From Eubacteriales bacterium (lineage in GTDB: Bacteria > Bacillota > Clostridia > Christensenellales > CAG-138): DNA of 5,190 nt. Positions 1 to 5,190 of the stretch are shown piece by piece. The stretch spans positions 1 to 5,190 of the forward strand of contig JAUYTF010000511.1 of assembly GCA_030695285.1 (NCBI GenBank), written 5' to 3'. Below the pieces are notes generated by a model. That model did no database searches. It saw nothing but the letters and a program-made list of their open reading frames with translations, and had not been told where the DNA came from. Positions within the stretch are counted from its first letter, which is position 1; each line of letters opens with the position of its first letter. Position numbers and translations under genes: made by a program.

Positions 1-246
1 TTCGCCCCGGCTCGCGCCGCGCACCAGACCCGCGATGTCGACAAACTCTATCGTCGTGGGCGTGTATTTTTCGGGGCTGTACATCTTTGCCAGCACGTCC
101 AGCCGCTCGTCCGGCACCGCGACCACGCCGACATTCGGCTCGATGGTGCAAAACGGATAGTTCGCGGCCTGCGCGCCCGCCTGCGTGATTGCGTTAAAGA
201 GCGTGCTCTTGCCGACATTCGGCAGGCCGATCACTCCAAGTTTCAT
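1..246 (-). CDS. ychF: Redox-regulated/ribosome-binding ATPase YchF (Obg-like), 5' part only
   Basis: The start codon is at 246 and the gene runs off the left edge, so only 82 codons are visible; the family is usually about 360-370 residues. My translation begins [20 protein letters not shown]. The P-loop GLPNVGKST lies at residues 7-15. It is followed by the YchF signature [12 protein letters not shown] near residues 29-40, and [13 protein letters not shown] (about 70-82) carries the switch II/G3 region. These are seen directly and are highly diagnostic. YchF belongs to the Obg/TRAFAC GTPase class but prefers ATP. It is cytoplasmic, binds ribosomes and has been linked to stress responses in other bacteria. 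The central coiled-coil and the C-terminal TGS domain would lie outside the window. The start is supported by a strong Shine-Dalgarno 9 nt upstream. The gene follows gltX by 47 nt on the same strand, so co-transcription is likely. Confidence 0.95.
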   Translation of the reverse strand, partial: MKLGVIGLPNVGKSTLFNAITQAGAQAANYPFCTIEPNVGVVAVPDERLDVLAKMYSPEKYTPTTIEFVDIAGLVRGASRGE

Positions 247-255
247 AAAGGGGTA

Positions 256-263
256 CCTCCTTT
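256..263 (-). promoter_or_regulatory. Strong ribosome binding site of ychF
   Basis: On the minus strand this reads AAAGGAGG, nearly the full anti-Shine-Dalgarno complement, 9 nt before the ATG at 246. Its first two A residues are also the last two bases of the repeat hairpin at 262-284, so the RBS directly abuts that structure. Confidence 0.85.
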
Positions 264-292
264 ACTTTTCTTAAAGAAAAGTAACAAAAGAA
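262..292 (-). repeat. Palindromic intergenic repeat, copy 1
   Basis: Arms TTACTTTTCTT (262-272) and AAGAAAAGTAA (274-284) are perfectly complementary over 11 bp around a single A. On the plus strand they are followed by the tail CAAAAGAA (285-292). The unit nearly fills the gltX-ychF gap: its tail ends 1 nt from the gltX stop codon and its other end overlaps the ychF ribosome binding site. The stem has only two G-C pairs and no T-run follows it on either strand, so it does not look like an ordinary intrinsic terminator. Four further copies in the same orientation occur in this window. Confidence 0.85.
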
Positions 293-293
293 A

Positions 294-1730
294 TTATATC
301 TTACTTCTGCCAAAATTCAATCTTCTTAAAGATTCTTCTCTGCCGAGCAGAGCGGCGATCTCCATCGCGCCGCCGGGGGTGACCTGCTTGCCCGCCAGCG
401 AAATGCGCACCGGCCAGAGCAGGGTTCCGTTCTTCATGCCGCGCGATTCTGCCATGCCAAGCAGGGTTTCGTGCAGCGCTTCTTCCGTCCACGCCGGCAG
501 CGCCGTGAGCGCCGGAATTACAAAATCCAGCACTTCAGCGGAGATTACAGAATCCGTCTTGCTCTTCTTGTTGGTGAAGAGCTCCGCGTCATATTCCGGC
601 AGAGAGGCTAGAAAATCCACCACGTCGGGAATCTGCGAGAAGATCTCCGTGCGCGGCTGGAGGATGCGGCAGAGGATGTCGTGATCCATATGCGCAACGC
701 CCGCCTGCTCATAGTATGGCAGGGCATAGCGTGTGAACTCCTCCGGCGAGAGCTTGCGGACATATTCCGCATTCATCCACGTGAGCTTGTTCACGTCGAA
801 AATCGCGGGGGATTTGGACATGCCGGTCACATCAAACGCTTCTTTGAGTTCATCGAGCGTGAAAAACTCCCGCTCGTCGCCGGGGTTCCAGCCCAAGAGC
901 GAAACATAGTTCACAATCGCTTCCTTGAGATAGCCTTTTTTCAGATAATCCTCAAAATACGCGTCGCCGTCGCGCTTGCTGAGCTTATGGCTCGCGTCGC
1001 GCATGATCGGCGTCATGTGGATATAGACAGGCTTTTCCCAGCCGAACGCCTCATACAAGAGGTTGTATTTCGGCGTGCTGGAGAGGTATTCGTTTCCGCG
1101 CATCACGTGGGTGATCGCCATGGTGTGGTCGTCAATCACGTTAGCGAAATTATACGTCGGCATGCCGTCCGCCTTGATGAGCACCATGTCGTCGAGCTCC
1201 GCGCAGTCCACGCTGATGTGCCCGTAGAGCACGTCGTCAAACGATGCCTCGCCCGTGAGCGGCACGTTCTGTCGGATGACATGGGGTTCACCCGCAGAGA
1301 TGCGTTTTTGCACCTCGTCGGAGGAAAGATGCAGGCAGTGCTTGTCATATTTCCAGACTTCGCCCTGTGCAGAGGCCTTTTCTCTGCGCGCGTCGAGCTC
1401 TTCATTGATGCAGAAGCAATAGTACGCTTTGCCGGATCTTACTAGCTGCTCGGCATACGGTAGATACATGGCTTTGCGCTCGCTCTGGACATACGGGCCG
1501 TACGCGCCACCGACATCCGGGCCTTCGTCCCACTGCATGCCGATGTCGCGCAGGGTGTTGTAGATGACATCCACTGCGCCCTCGACATAGCGGCTCTGGT
1601 CGGTGTCCTCAATGCGGAGGATGAACGTGCCGTTGTGTTTTTTCGCGTAAAGATAGGTATACAGCGCACTGCGCAGATTTCCCAGATGCATATAGCCCGT
1701 CGGCGACGGGGCAAATCGGGTTCGAACCAT
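294..1730 (-). CDS. gltX: Glutamate--tRNA ligase (GluRS)
   Basis: This is a complete class I aminoacyl-tRNA synthetase of 478 residues, a normal GluRS length. It attaches glutamate to tRNA-Glu in the cytoplasm using ATP. The N-terminus has RFAPSPTGYMHLGN, with the HIGH-type motif HLGN at residues 15-18. LRIEDTD (38-44) is the glutamate/GluRS signature. The connective-peptide region keeps a C-x-C...C-x-H zinc set (C105, C107, C132, H134) like that of the E. coli enzyme. The KMSKS-type motif is KLSKR at 249-253. The C-terminal anticodon-binding helical cage follows and ends in TPGGAMEIAALLGREESLRR, typical of GluRS. The ATG at 1730 is preceded by GGAG at 8 nt spacing. It lies 60 nt after glnS and 47 nt before ychF on the same strand, probably in one operon. 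R360, within LQPRTEIF, may correspond to the arginine that lets discriminating GluRS reject tRNA-Gln. That placement is from memory and needs an alignment. Confidence 0.97.
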   Translation of the reverse strand: MVRTRFAPSPTGYMHLGNLRSALYTYLYAKKHNGTFILRIEDTDQSRYVEGAVDVIYNTLRDIGMQWDEGPDVGGAYGPYVQSERKAMYLPYAEQLVRSGKAYYCFCINEELDARREKASAQGEVWKYDKHCLHLSSDEVQKRISAGEPHVIRQNVPLTGEASFDDVLYGHISVDCAELDDMVLIKADGMPTYNFANVIDDHTMAITHVMRGNEYLSSTPKYNLLYEAFGWEKPVYIHMTPIMRDASHKLSKRDGDAYFEDYLKKGYLKEAIVNYVSLLGWNPGDEREFFTLDELKEAFDVTGMSKSPAIFDVNKLTWMNAEYVRKLSPEEFTRYALPYYEQAGVAHMDHDILCRILQPRTEIFSQIPDVVDFLASLPEYDAELFTNKKSKTDSVISAEVLDFVIPALTALPAWTEEALHETLLGMAESRGMKNGTLLWPVRISLAGKQVTPGGAMEIAALLGREESLRRLNFGRSKI

Positions 1731-1738
1731 AAATTTTT

Positions 1739-1742
1739 CTCC
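1739..1742 (-). promoter_or_regulatory. Ribosome binding site of gltX
   Basis: The minus strand reads TTTGGAGAAAAATTT before ATG. The GGAG core lies 8 nt upstream of the start at 1730, which supports this start. The neighbouring repeat hairpin ends only 4 nt upstream of the core. Confidence 0.7.
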
Positions 1743-1746
1743 AAAC

Positions 1747-1781
1747 TTTACTTTTCTTAAAAAGAAAAGTAAACAAAAGAA
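1747..1781 (-). repeat. Palindromic intergenic repeat, copy 2
   Basis: Perfect 12-bp arms TTTACTTTTCTT (1747-1758) and AAGAAAAGTAAA (1762-1773) flank an AAA loop. The plus-strand tail CAAAAGAA occupies 1774-1781. It has the same orientation as copy 1 and sits in the 60-nt gap between the glnS stop and the gltX ribosome binding site. There is no T-run after the stem, so a terminator function is not supported by the sequence. Confidence 0.87.
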
Positions 1782-1790
1782 TTTATTTGC

Positions 1791-3461
1791 TTAAGCTTTG
1801 TAACTGTCCTTGAGTCCTACGGTGCGATTGAAGACCGGGGTTTCCTGCGTGGTCGTCAGATCCGCGCAGAAATACCCTTCGCGCATGAACTGATAGTGTT
1901 CTCCCGCCGGGGTATCCTTGAGCGCGGGCTCGACAAAGCCATGCATGGTCACGAGCGAATCGGGGTTGAGCTTGTCGATGAAGTCCTTCTCGACCGCTTC
2001 TTCCTCTTCTTCCGTGTCGTCTACTGCCGCTACTTCGCTCTTCATGAGCGTGTCGTAGAGCCGAAACTCCGCCGCGACCGCGTCGTCCGCGTTGACCCAA
2101 TGCAGCGTGCCCTTGACCTTGCGCGATTCCTCGCCGCTGTGGCTCGTGGGATCATACGTGCAGACAATCTTCGCGATGTTGCCCGCCACGTCCTTTTCCC
2201 AGCGCACGCATTTGATGATGTACGCGCTCTTGAGGCGCACCTCGCCCTCCGGCTTGAGGCGGAAAAACTTACTCGGCGGCACCTCGGCAAAATCTTCACG
2301 CTCGATATAGACGCGCTTACCGAAATTCACCTTGCGCGTGCCCATCTCGGGATGGTTCGGGTGGTTTTCCAGCTCGATTTCTTCCACCTTGCCCTCGTCC
2401 CAATTCTCGATTTCCACGAGCACGGGGTCAAGCACCGCCATGCGGCGGGCGGCGTGGTCGTTGAGGTCTTCGCGCACGCAGTGCTCCAGCATGGCGGCGT
2501 CTACGACGCTGTCCGCCTTGGAGACGCCGATGCGATCCAGAAAATCGCGGATGGCAGCGGCGGTGTAGCCCCTTCTCCTCATGCCGCAGAGGGTTGGCAT
2601 ACGCGGGTCGTCCCAACCCACGACAAACCCTTCCTCCACGAGGCGGCGAAGATAGCGCTTGCTCATGATGGTGTCCGTGATGTTCAGGCGCGCAAACTCG
2701 ATCTGGCGTGGCTTGGGGTTAAACTCGCACTGCTTGATGACCCAATCATACAGCGGGCGGTGCGCTTCGTATTCCAGCGAGCAGAGCGAGTGCGTCACGC
2801 CCTCGATGGCGTCCTGAATCGGGTGAGCGTAGTCATACATCGGATAGATGCACCACTTGTCGCCCGTCTGATGATGGCGCACGTGCTTGATGCGGTACAG
2901 CGCGGGGTCACGCATGTTGATGTTGGGCGACGCCATGTCGATCTTGGCGCGGAGAGTTATGCTTCCGTCCTCAAACTCGCCCGCGCGCATCCGCGCAAAG
3001 AGATCGAGGTTCTCCGCTACGGGACGGTCGCGGTACGGGCTGTTTTTGCCCGCCTGCGTGAGCGTGCCGCGGTAGGCGCGCATGTCTTCCTTTGTAAGTT
3101 CGTCCACATAGGCGACGCCTTTTTCGATGAGCTTCACGGCAAGATCGTAGCACTGGTCAAAGTAAGAGGAGCCAAACAGGATCTCGTTCCAGCGGAAACC
3201 AAGCCACTCGATATCCGCCTGAATCGCATCGACGTATTCCACGTCCTCCTTGGCGGGGTTCGTGTCGTCATAGCGTAGGTTGCAGATGCCGCCAAAGCGC
3301 TCCGCCATGCCAAAATCGATGGCGAGGGCTTTTGCGTGGCCGATGTGCAGGTAGCCGTTCGGTTCGGGCGGAAACCTGGTCTGCACGCGCGGCTCTTTCG
3401 TGCGCATATCCTCTTCTATGAACTCCTCGATGAAGTTCTTTGGGCGTTTTACCTCTTCCAT
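1791..3461 (-). CDS. glnS: Glutamine--tRNA ligase (GlnRS)
   Basis: This is a complete class I synthetase of 556 residues, close to the 554 of E. coli GlnRS. It charges tRNA-Gln directly with glutamine using ATP. The N-terminus has FPPEPNGYLHIGHAK, with HIGH at residues 39-42, and YDDTNP at 64-69. The active-site segment around residue 211 is YAHPIQDAIEGVTHSLCSLE. The KMSKS-type motif is MSKR at 266-269. WDDPRMPTL follows at 283-291, then the two-beta-barrel anticodon-binding part, with KVNFGKRVYIEREDF at 377-391. PPEPNG and HSLC-LE separate GlnRS from GluRS. Residues 481-492 form a run of mostly acidic residues (DDTEEEEE) in the C-terminal barrel, which I recall as shorter in E. coli. The ATG at 3461 has GGAGG 9 nt upstream and a near-consensus promoter 30-58 nt upstream. 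It is probably the first gene of a glnS-gltX-ychF transcription unit. Confidence 0.97.
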   Translation of the reverse strand: MEEVKRPKNFIEEFIEEDMRTKEPRVQTRFPPEPNGYLHIGHAKALAIDFGMAERFGGICNLRYDDTNPAKEDVEYVDAIQADIEWLGFRWNEILFGSSYFDQCYDLAVKLIEKGVAYVDELTKEDMRAYRGTLTQAGKNSPYRDRPVAENLDLFARMRAGEFEDGSITLRAKIDMASPNINMRDPALYRIKHVRHHQTGDKWCIYPMYDYAHPIQDAIEGVTHSLCSLEYEAHRPLYDWVIKQCEFNPKPRQIEFARLNITDTIMSKRYLRRLVEEGFVVGWDDPRMPTLCGMRRRGYTAAAIRDFLDRIGVSKADSVVDAAMLEHCVREDLNDHAARRMAVLDPVLVEIENWDEGKVEEIELENHPNHPEMGTRKVNFGKRVYIEREDFAEVPPSKFFRLKPEGEVRLKSAYIIKCVRWEKDVAGNIAKIVCTYDPTSHSGEESRKVKGTLHWVNADDAVAAEFRLYDTLMKSEVAAVDDTEEEEEAVEKDFIDKLNPDSLVTMHGFVEPALKDTPAGEHYQFMREGYFCADLTTTQETPVFNRTVGLKDSYKA

Positions 3462-3470
3462 TGCCGTTTG

Positions 3471-3475
3471 CCTCC
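3471..3475 (-). promoter_or_regulatory. Ribosome binding site of glnS
   Basis: The minus strand reads GGAGG, 9 nt before the ATG at 3461. Together with the family N-terminus starting shortly after, it fixes this start. No repeat copy abuts this RBS, unlike those of ychF and gltX. Confidence 0.8.
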
Positions 3476-3490
3476 AATTTTACTTCATAC

Positions 3491-3519
3491 ATTATCCGGT
3501 AACCGCCCCGAAATGTCAA
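3491..3519 (-). promoter_or_regulatory. Sigma-A/sigma-70 type promoter for glnS (and probably gltX-ychF)
   Basis: On the minus strand a perfect -35 TTGACA (3519-3514) is followed by a 17-nt spacer and -10 GATAAT (3496-3491), five of six matches to consensus. The expected transcription start is near 3484, giving a leader of only about 20-25 nt with the GGAGG inside it. Such a short leader leaves no room for a T-box or other riboswitch, so expression from this promoter looks constitutive as far as the sequence shows. Confidence 0.85.
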
Positions 3520-3541
3520 TTCGAGGGAGAGAAAGAGAACT

Positions 3542-3577
3542 CTTCTTTTCGTGAAAGAAAAGAAGCAAAAGAATTTC
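3542..3577 (-). repeat. Palindromic intergenic repeat, copy 3
   Basis: Arms CTTCTTTTC (3542-3550) and GAAAAGAAG (3557-3565) are perfectly complementary. If extended to the 11-bp arms of the other copies there is one mismatch next to the loop. The plus-strand tail CAAAAGAATTTC follows (3566-3577). Relative to copy 4 the third stem pair is T-A instead of A-T, a paired change that keeps the hairpin. It lies upstream of the glnS promoter. Confidence 0.83.
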
Positions 3578-3592
3578 TTCGGAAAGAGCCTT

Positions 3593-3628
3593 CTACTTTT
3601 CTTGAAAGAAAAGTAGCAAAAGAATTTT
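3593..3628 (-). repeat. Palindromic intergenic repeat, copy 4
   Basis: Perfect 11-bp arms CTACTTTTCTT (3593-3603) and AAGAAAAGTAG (3606-3616) flank a GA loop. The plus-strand tail CAAAAGAATTTT occupies 3617-3628. It is a direct repeat of copy 3 displaced by 51 nt. It begins 17 nt downstream of the cca stop codon and could affect the 3' end of the cca transcript, although no T-run follows the stem. Confidence 0.86.
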
Positions 3629-3645
3629 ATCTGCTAGCAGTTCTT

Positions 3646-5016
3646 CTAGCTTTTCTTCGCTAATTGCGTTAAACGCACAAGATTATTATCCTTCGGGTGC
3701 TTCACGCAGTGTAGAAAAAGCTTTTTCTTCAGTTCGCCAAACTCTTTGCCTCCGGGAAGTCCGGAGGCCGCCATCAGCTCCTGCCCCGTAATTGCAAGCT
3801 CGCGTTCGCTAAACGGCGTGCCGTCATGCAGCATGGTGTTGAGAAGCGCGCGCCAATCGGTAGCTACATAGTCCACATCATACCCGCAGCCGCGGACATC
3901 CGCCTCCCGAAGCTGGATCTGCTCCATGGTGCGCTCCCTGCCCCATGTGGCGAATTTTACACGTAGAGTGTCCGTCTTTGCCATATGCTGGATATCGTAC
4001 ATGTGCCCTTCGACGAGCTGGCTCACCTCCGTGATCATCCGCGTGGGAAACCGCAAATCCCCCAGCACGCGCTTGCTGATGCGCTCGCCGTATTTGTCGT
4101 GCGCGTACTGCACACCGGTCTCTTGCTTGCAGTTGGGCTTGCCCACGTCGTGCAGGAGCGCGGCTAAGCGCAGTTTCTCCGTCGGCGGCGCTGCGGCGCA
4201 GACGCGAAAGCTGTGCTCCAAAACATCATAGCGGTGGTGATCCGGCCGCTGCTCCATGCCGCGCGCAAGATTGAATTCCGGCACGAGGAAATCCCAAACG
4301 TCGAGTTCGTCCAGCAATTGCAGCCCGCGCATGGGCGAGCGCAGTTCGTCTCTGCTTAAATCGGGATAGCGCGCGTCGGTGAGCAGGATCTTCACGAACT
4401 CCTGCCGCCTGCGCTCGGCTGCGATGTCGATCAGCTTTGGCGCGTTTCGCTTCGCCGCCGCCCATGCGCCCTCGTCGATCGCAAACCCCAGCTCGCAGGC
4501 AAAGCGCACGAGGCGAAGCACCCTGAGCGCGTCCGAGTGGAGGATGTCGTCCGGGTCCGCGCTCGTGGTGCGAATGAGTTGGCGTTTCAGATCGGCGATG
4601 CCGCCCGTGGGGTCGATTACTTCCCCTGTCGCAAGATTCGCATACAGCGCGTTGACGGAGAAGTCCCGCCGCCATGCGTCGTCCGTCAGGCTCTCGCTAA
4701 ACGCAACCGTGCGCGGGCGGTGCTCGCCGCCGTCTGCATACGCCTCCCGCCGAAACGTGGTGTGCTCAACGATTACGCCGTGAAAGTGCAGCTCGACAGT
4801 GCCCATCTCGGCGGCTTTTTCGATCACGCGGATGTTGTGCCGCGGCATAATCTCCACGATCTCCTGCGGAGTCAACCGCGAGCAGACGTCGATATCCGAC
4901 GGCGGCAGGTTTAACAGCGCGTTTCGCACCAGGCCGCCAACGACGAAAACTTCGGTATTCTCTTTTGCGAACGCCTCCGCCAGCGGAAGGAGGTCTTTGG
5001 GGATTAAAATCTTCAT
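3646..5016 (-). CDS. cca: CCA tRNA nucleotidyltransferase (CCA-adding enzyme) with HD domain
   Basis: This is a complete 456-residue class II tRNA nucleotidyltransferase, which adds or repairs the 3' CCA of tRNAs from CTP and ATP without a template. Residues 25-32 (VVGGLVRN) form the G-G-x-V-R nucleotide-binding turn. D41 and D43 in SDIDVCS are the expected catalytic carboxylates. RRDFSVNALY (116-125) is the class II sugar/ribose-recognition motif, and DPTGGIADL follows at 135-143. SDALRVLRLVRF (161-172) corresponds to the base-selecting EDxxR motif, with D162 and R165 kept and the first E replaced by S. ERRRQEF lies at 201-207. An HD domain follows, with H268 and H289-D290 in LLHDVGKP, as in E. 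coli-type Cca where it has phosphohydrolase activity. The start at 5016 fits the family N-terminus, but its ribosome binding site is weak (AGTGAG). It precedes glnS by 184 nt, a gap containing the glnS promoter. Confidence 0.96.
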   Translation of the reverse strand: MKILIPKDLLPLAEAFAKENTEVFVVGGLVRNALLNLPPSDIDVCSRLTPQEIVEIMPRHNIRVIEKAAEMGTVELHFHGVIVEHTTFRREAYADGGEHRPRTVAFSESLTDDAWRRDFSVNALYANLATGEVIDPTGGIADLKRQLIRTTSADPDDILHSDALRVLRLVRFACELGFAIDEGAWAAAKRNAPKLIDIAAERRRQEFVKILLTDARYPDLSRDELRSPMRGLQLLDELDVWDFLVPEFNLARGMEQRPDHHRYDVLEHSFRVCAAAPPTEKLRLAALLHDVGKPNCKQETGVQYAHDKYGERISKRVLGDLRFPTRMITEVSQLVEGHMYDIQHMAKTDTLRVKFATWGRERTMEQIQLREADVRGCGYDVDYVATDWRALLNTMLHDGTPFSERELAITGQELMAASGLPGGKEFGELKKKLFLHCVKHPKDNNLVRLTQLAKKS

Positions 5017-5024
5017 AAGCTCAC

Positions 5025-5059
5025 TTACTTTTTCTTGAAAGAAAAAGTAACAAAAAGAA
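5025..5059 (-). repeat. Palindromic intergenic repeat, copy 5
   Basis: Perfect 12-bp arms TTACTTTTTCTT (5025-5036) and AAGAAAAAGTAA (5039-5050) flank a GA loop. The plus-strand tail is CAAAAAGAA (5051-5059). All three homopolymer runs (left arm, right arm and tail) are five long instead of four. The hairpin ends 8 nt before the cca start codon and overlaps its weak ribosome binding region. Confidence 0.85.
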
Positions 5060-5122
5060 CCTCTCTGCTATACATCTATTGTACAGTATAGAGAAGTTCT
5101 TTTGCTTCTTTTCTTTTAAGAA
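5032..5122. repeat. Long imperfect inverted repeat upstream of cca
   Basis: The left arm 5032-5073 and the right arm 5086-5122 are inverted copies around a 12-nt loop. By hand, 33 of the 37 right-arm bases match, with three small gaps (CAG once, single T twice). The inner stem is CTATAC/GTATAG. The outer parts are the tail and half-hairpin of repeat copy 5 on the left and of inverted copy 6 on the right. The fold would compete with the local hairpin of copy 5, because both use 5032-5050. Confidence 0.75.
5097..5122 (+). repeat. Inverted, decayed repeat copy 6
   Basis: The plus strand reads TTCTTTTG (5097-5104), the reverse complement of the family tail, followed by an arm CTTCTTTTCTT (5105-5115). 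The second arm is largely lost: only AAGAA (5118-5122) matches before the sequence diverges. Its orientation is opposite to copies 1-5. Confidence 0.65.
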
Positions 5123-5146
5123 TCGCTTATAAAGTGAACATCTGAA

Positions 5147-5180
5147 TTCTTTGTCGCTTCTTTTTTTTCAAGAAAAGAAG
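5147..5180 (+). repeat. Inverted, imperfect repeat copy 7
   Basis: A degenerate tail TTCTTTG (about 5147-5153) precedes arms 5157-5167 (CTTCTTTTTTT) and 5170-5180 (AAGAAAAGAAG). Ten of 11 pairs are complementary and the eleventh would be a G-U wobble in plus-strand RNA. It has the same orientation as copy 6 and starts about 50 nt from it. The segment between copies 6 and 7, and the remaining bases to 5190, show no gene, tRNA or convincing promoter. Confidence 0.6.
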
Positions 5181-5190
5181 ATTAGCCCTT

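Noticed and set aside
301..492. Alternative minus-strand frame at the gltX 3' end, considered as a frameshifted C-terminus
   Set aside because: The annotated gltX frame carries the expected GluRS C-terminal sequence (PGGAMEIAALLGREESLRR), so no frameshift is needed.
681..1445. Open frame of 254 codons on the plus strand opposite gltX
   Set aside because: It is antisense to the conserved GluRS catalytic region, with no family motifs and arginine/histidine/valine-rich shadow composition.
1747..1781. Repeat hairpins as intrinsic terminators
   Set aside because: Stems are almost all A-T pairs and none is followed by a T-run on either strand; the same holds for the other copies.
1896..3278. Open frame of 460 codons on the plus strand opposite glnS
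   Set aside because: It is fully antisense to a motif-complete GlnRS, its product is of low-complexity composition (rich in R, V, H, A, D) with no recognisable domain, and it has no supporting RBS. It is a shadow of GC-rich codon use.
3574..3585. TTTC-TTCG-GAAA mini-hairpin with a UUCG-type loop between copies 3 and 4
   Set aside because: The stem is only 4 bp and the UUCG loop would exist only in plus-strand RNA, where no transcript is expected.
3542..3628. CRISPR-like tandem repeats
   Set aside because: There are only two units here, the repeats are hairpins with diverged sequence, and the same unit is scattered singly in other gaps; this is not an array.
5071..5083. TACA-N5-TGTA dyad as a repressor operator
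   Set aside because: It is short, lies in the loop region of the larger inverted repeat, and matches no operator I can name with that spacing.
5068..5090. Possible promoter for cca (minus-strand TATACT or TACAAT as -10)
   Set aside because: No -35-like hexamer occurs at 16-18 nt upstream of either, so the cca promoter could not be placed; it may lie beyond 5190.

Overview
The window is a tightly packed stretch of translation genes, all on the minus strand. Read in transcription order (right to left) they are cca (tRNA nucleotidyltransferase), glnS (glutaminyl-tRNA synthetase), gltX (glutamyl-tRNA synthetase) and the first 82 codons of ychF (Obg-like ATPase). The coding DNA is fairly GC-rich, while the gaps between genes are very AT-rich. 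The start sites have GGAGG-type ribosome binding sites, and glnS has a near-consensus housekeeping promoter. Gene content, signals and AT-rich intergenic repeats suggest a Gram-positive anaerobe of the Clostridia type; this is inference, as no marker fixes the taxon.

Layout: 1-246 is the 5' part of ychF, 294-1730 is gltX, 1791-3461 is glnS, and 3646-5016 is cca. The cca-glnS gap (184 nt) holds two tandem palindromic repeats followed by a TTGACA-N17-GATAAT promoter that should drive glnS and, through short gaps of 60 and 47 nt, gltX and ychF. The last 174 nt (5017-5190) contain no gene but are full of inverted-repeat structure. No gene-free stretch exceeds 300 nt.

Functionally, Cca builds or repairs the CCA end of tRNAs, and GlnRS and GluRS then charge tRNA-Gln and tRNA-Glu. 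YchF is a ribosome-associated nucleotide hydrolase. Having a true GlnRS next to GluRS implies direct glutaminylation rather than sole reliance on the Glu-tRNA(Gln) amidotransferase route.

The least ordinary feature is a small palindromic repeat family present in every intergenic gap. Each unit is a perfect or near-perfect AT-rich hairpin (arms like TTACTTTTCTT/AAGAAAAGTAA) plus a one-sided tail CAAAAGAA. Five copies share one orientation relative to the genes and two degenerate copies are inverted at the right edge. The copies show paired changes in both arms, and three of them lie directly against the ribosome binding site or start codon of the downstream gene.
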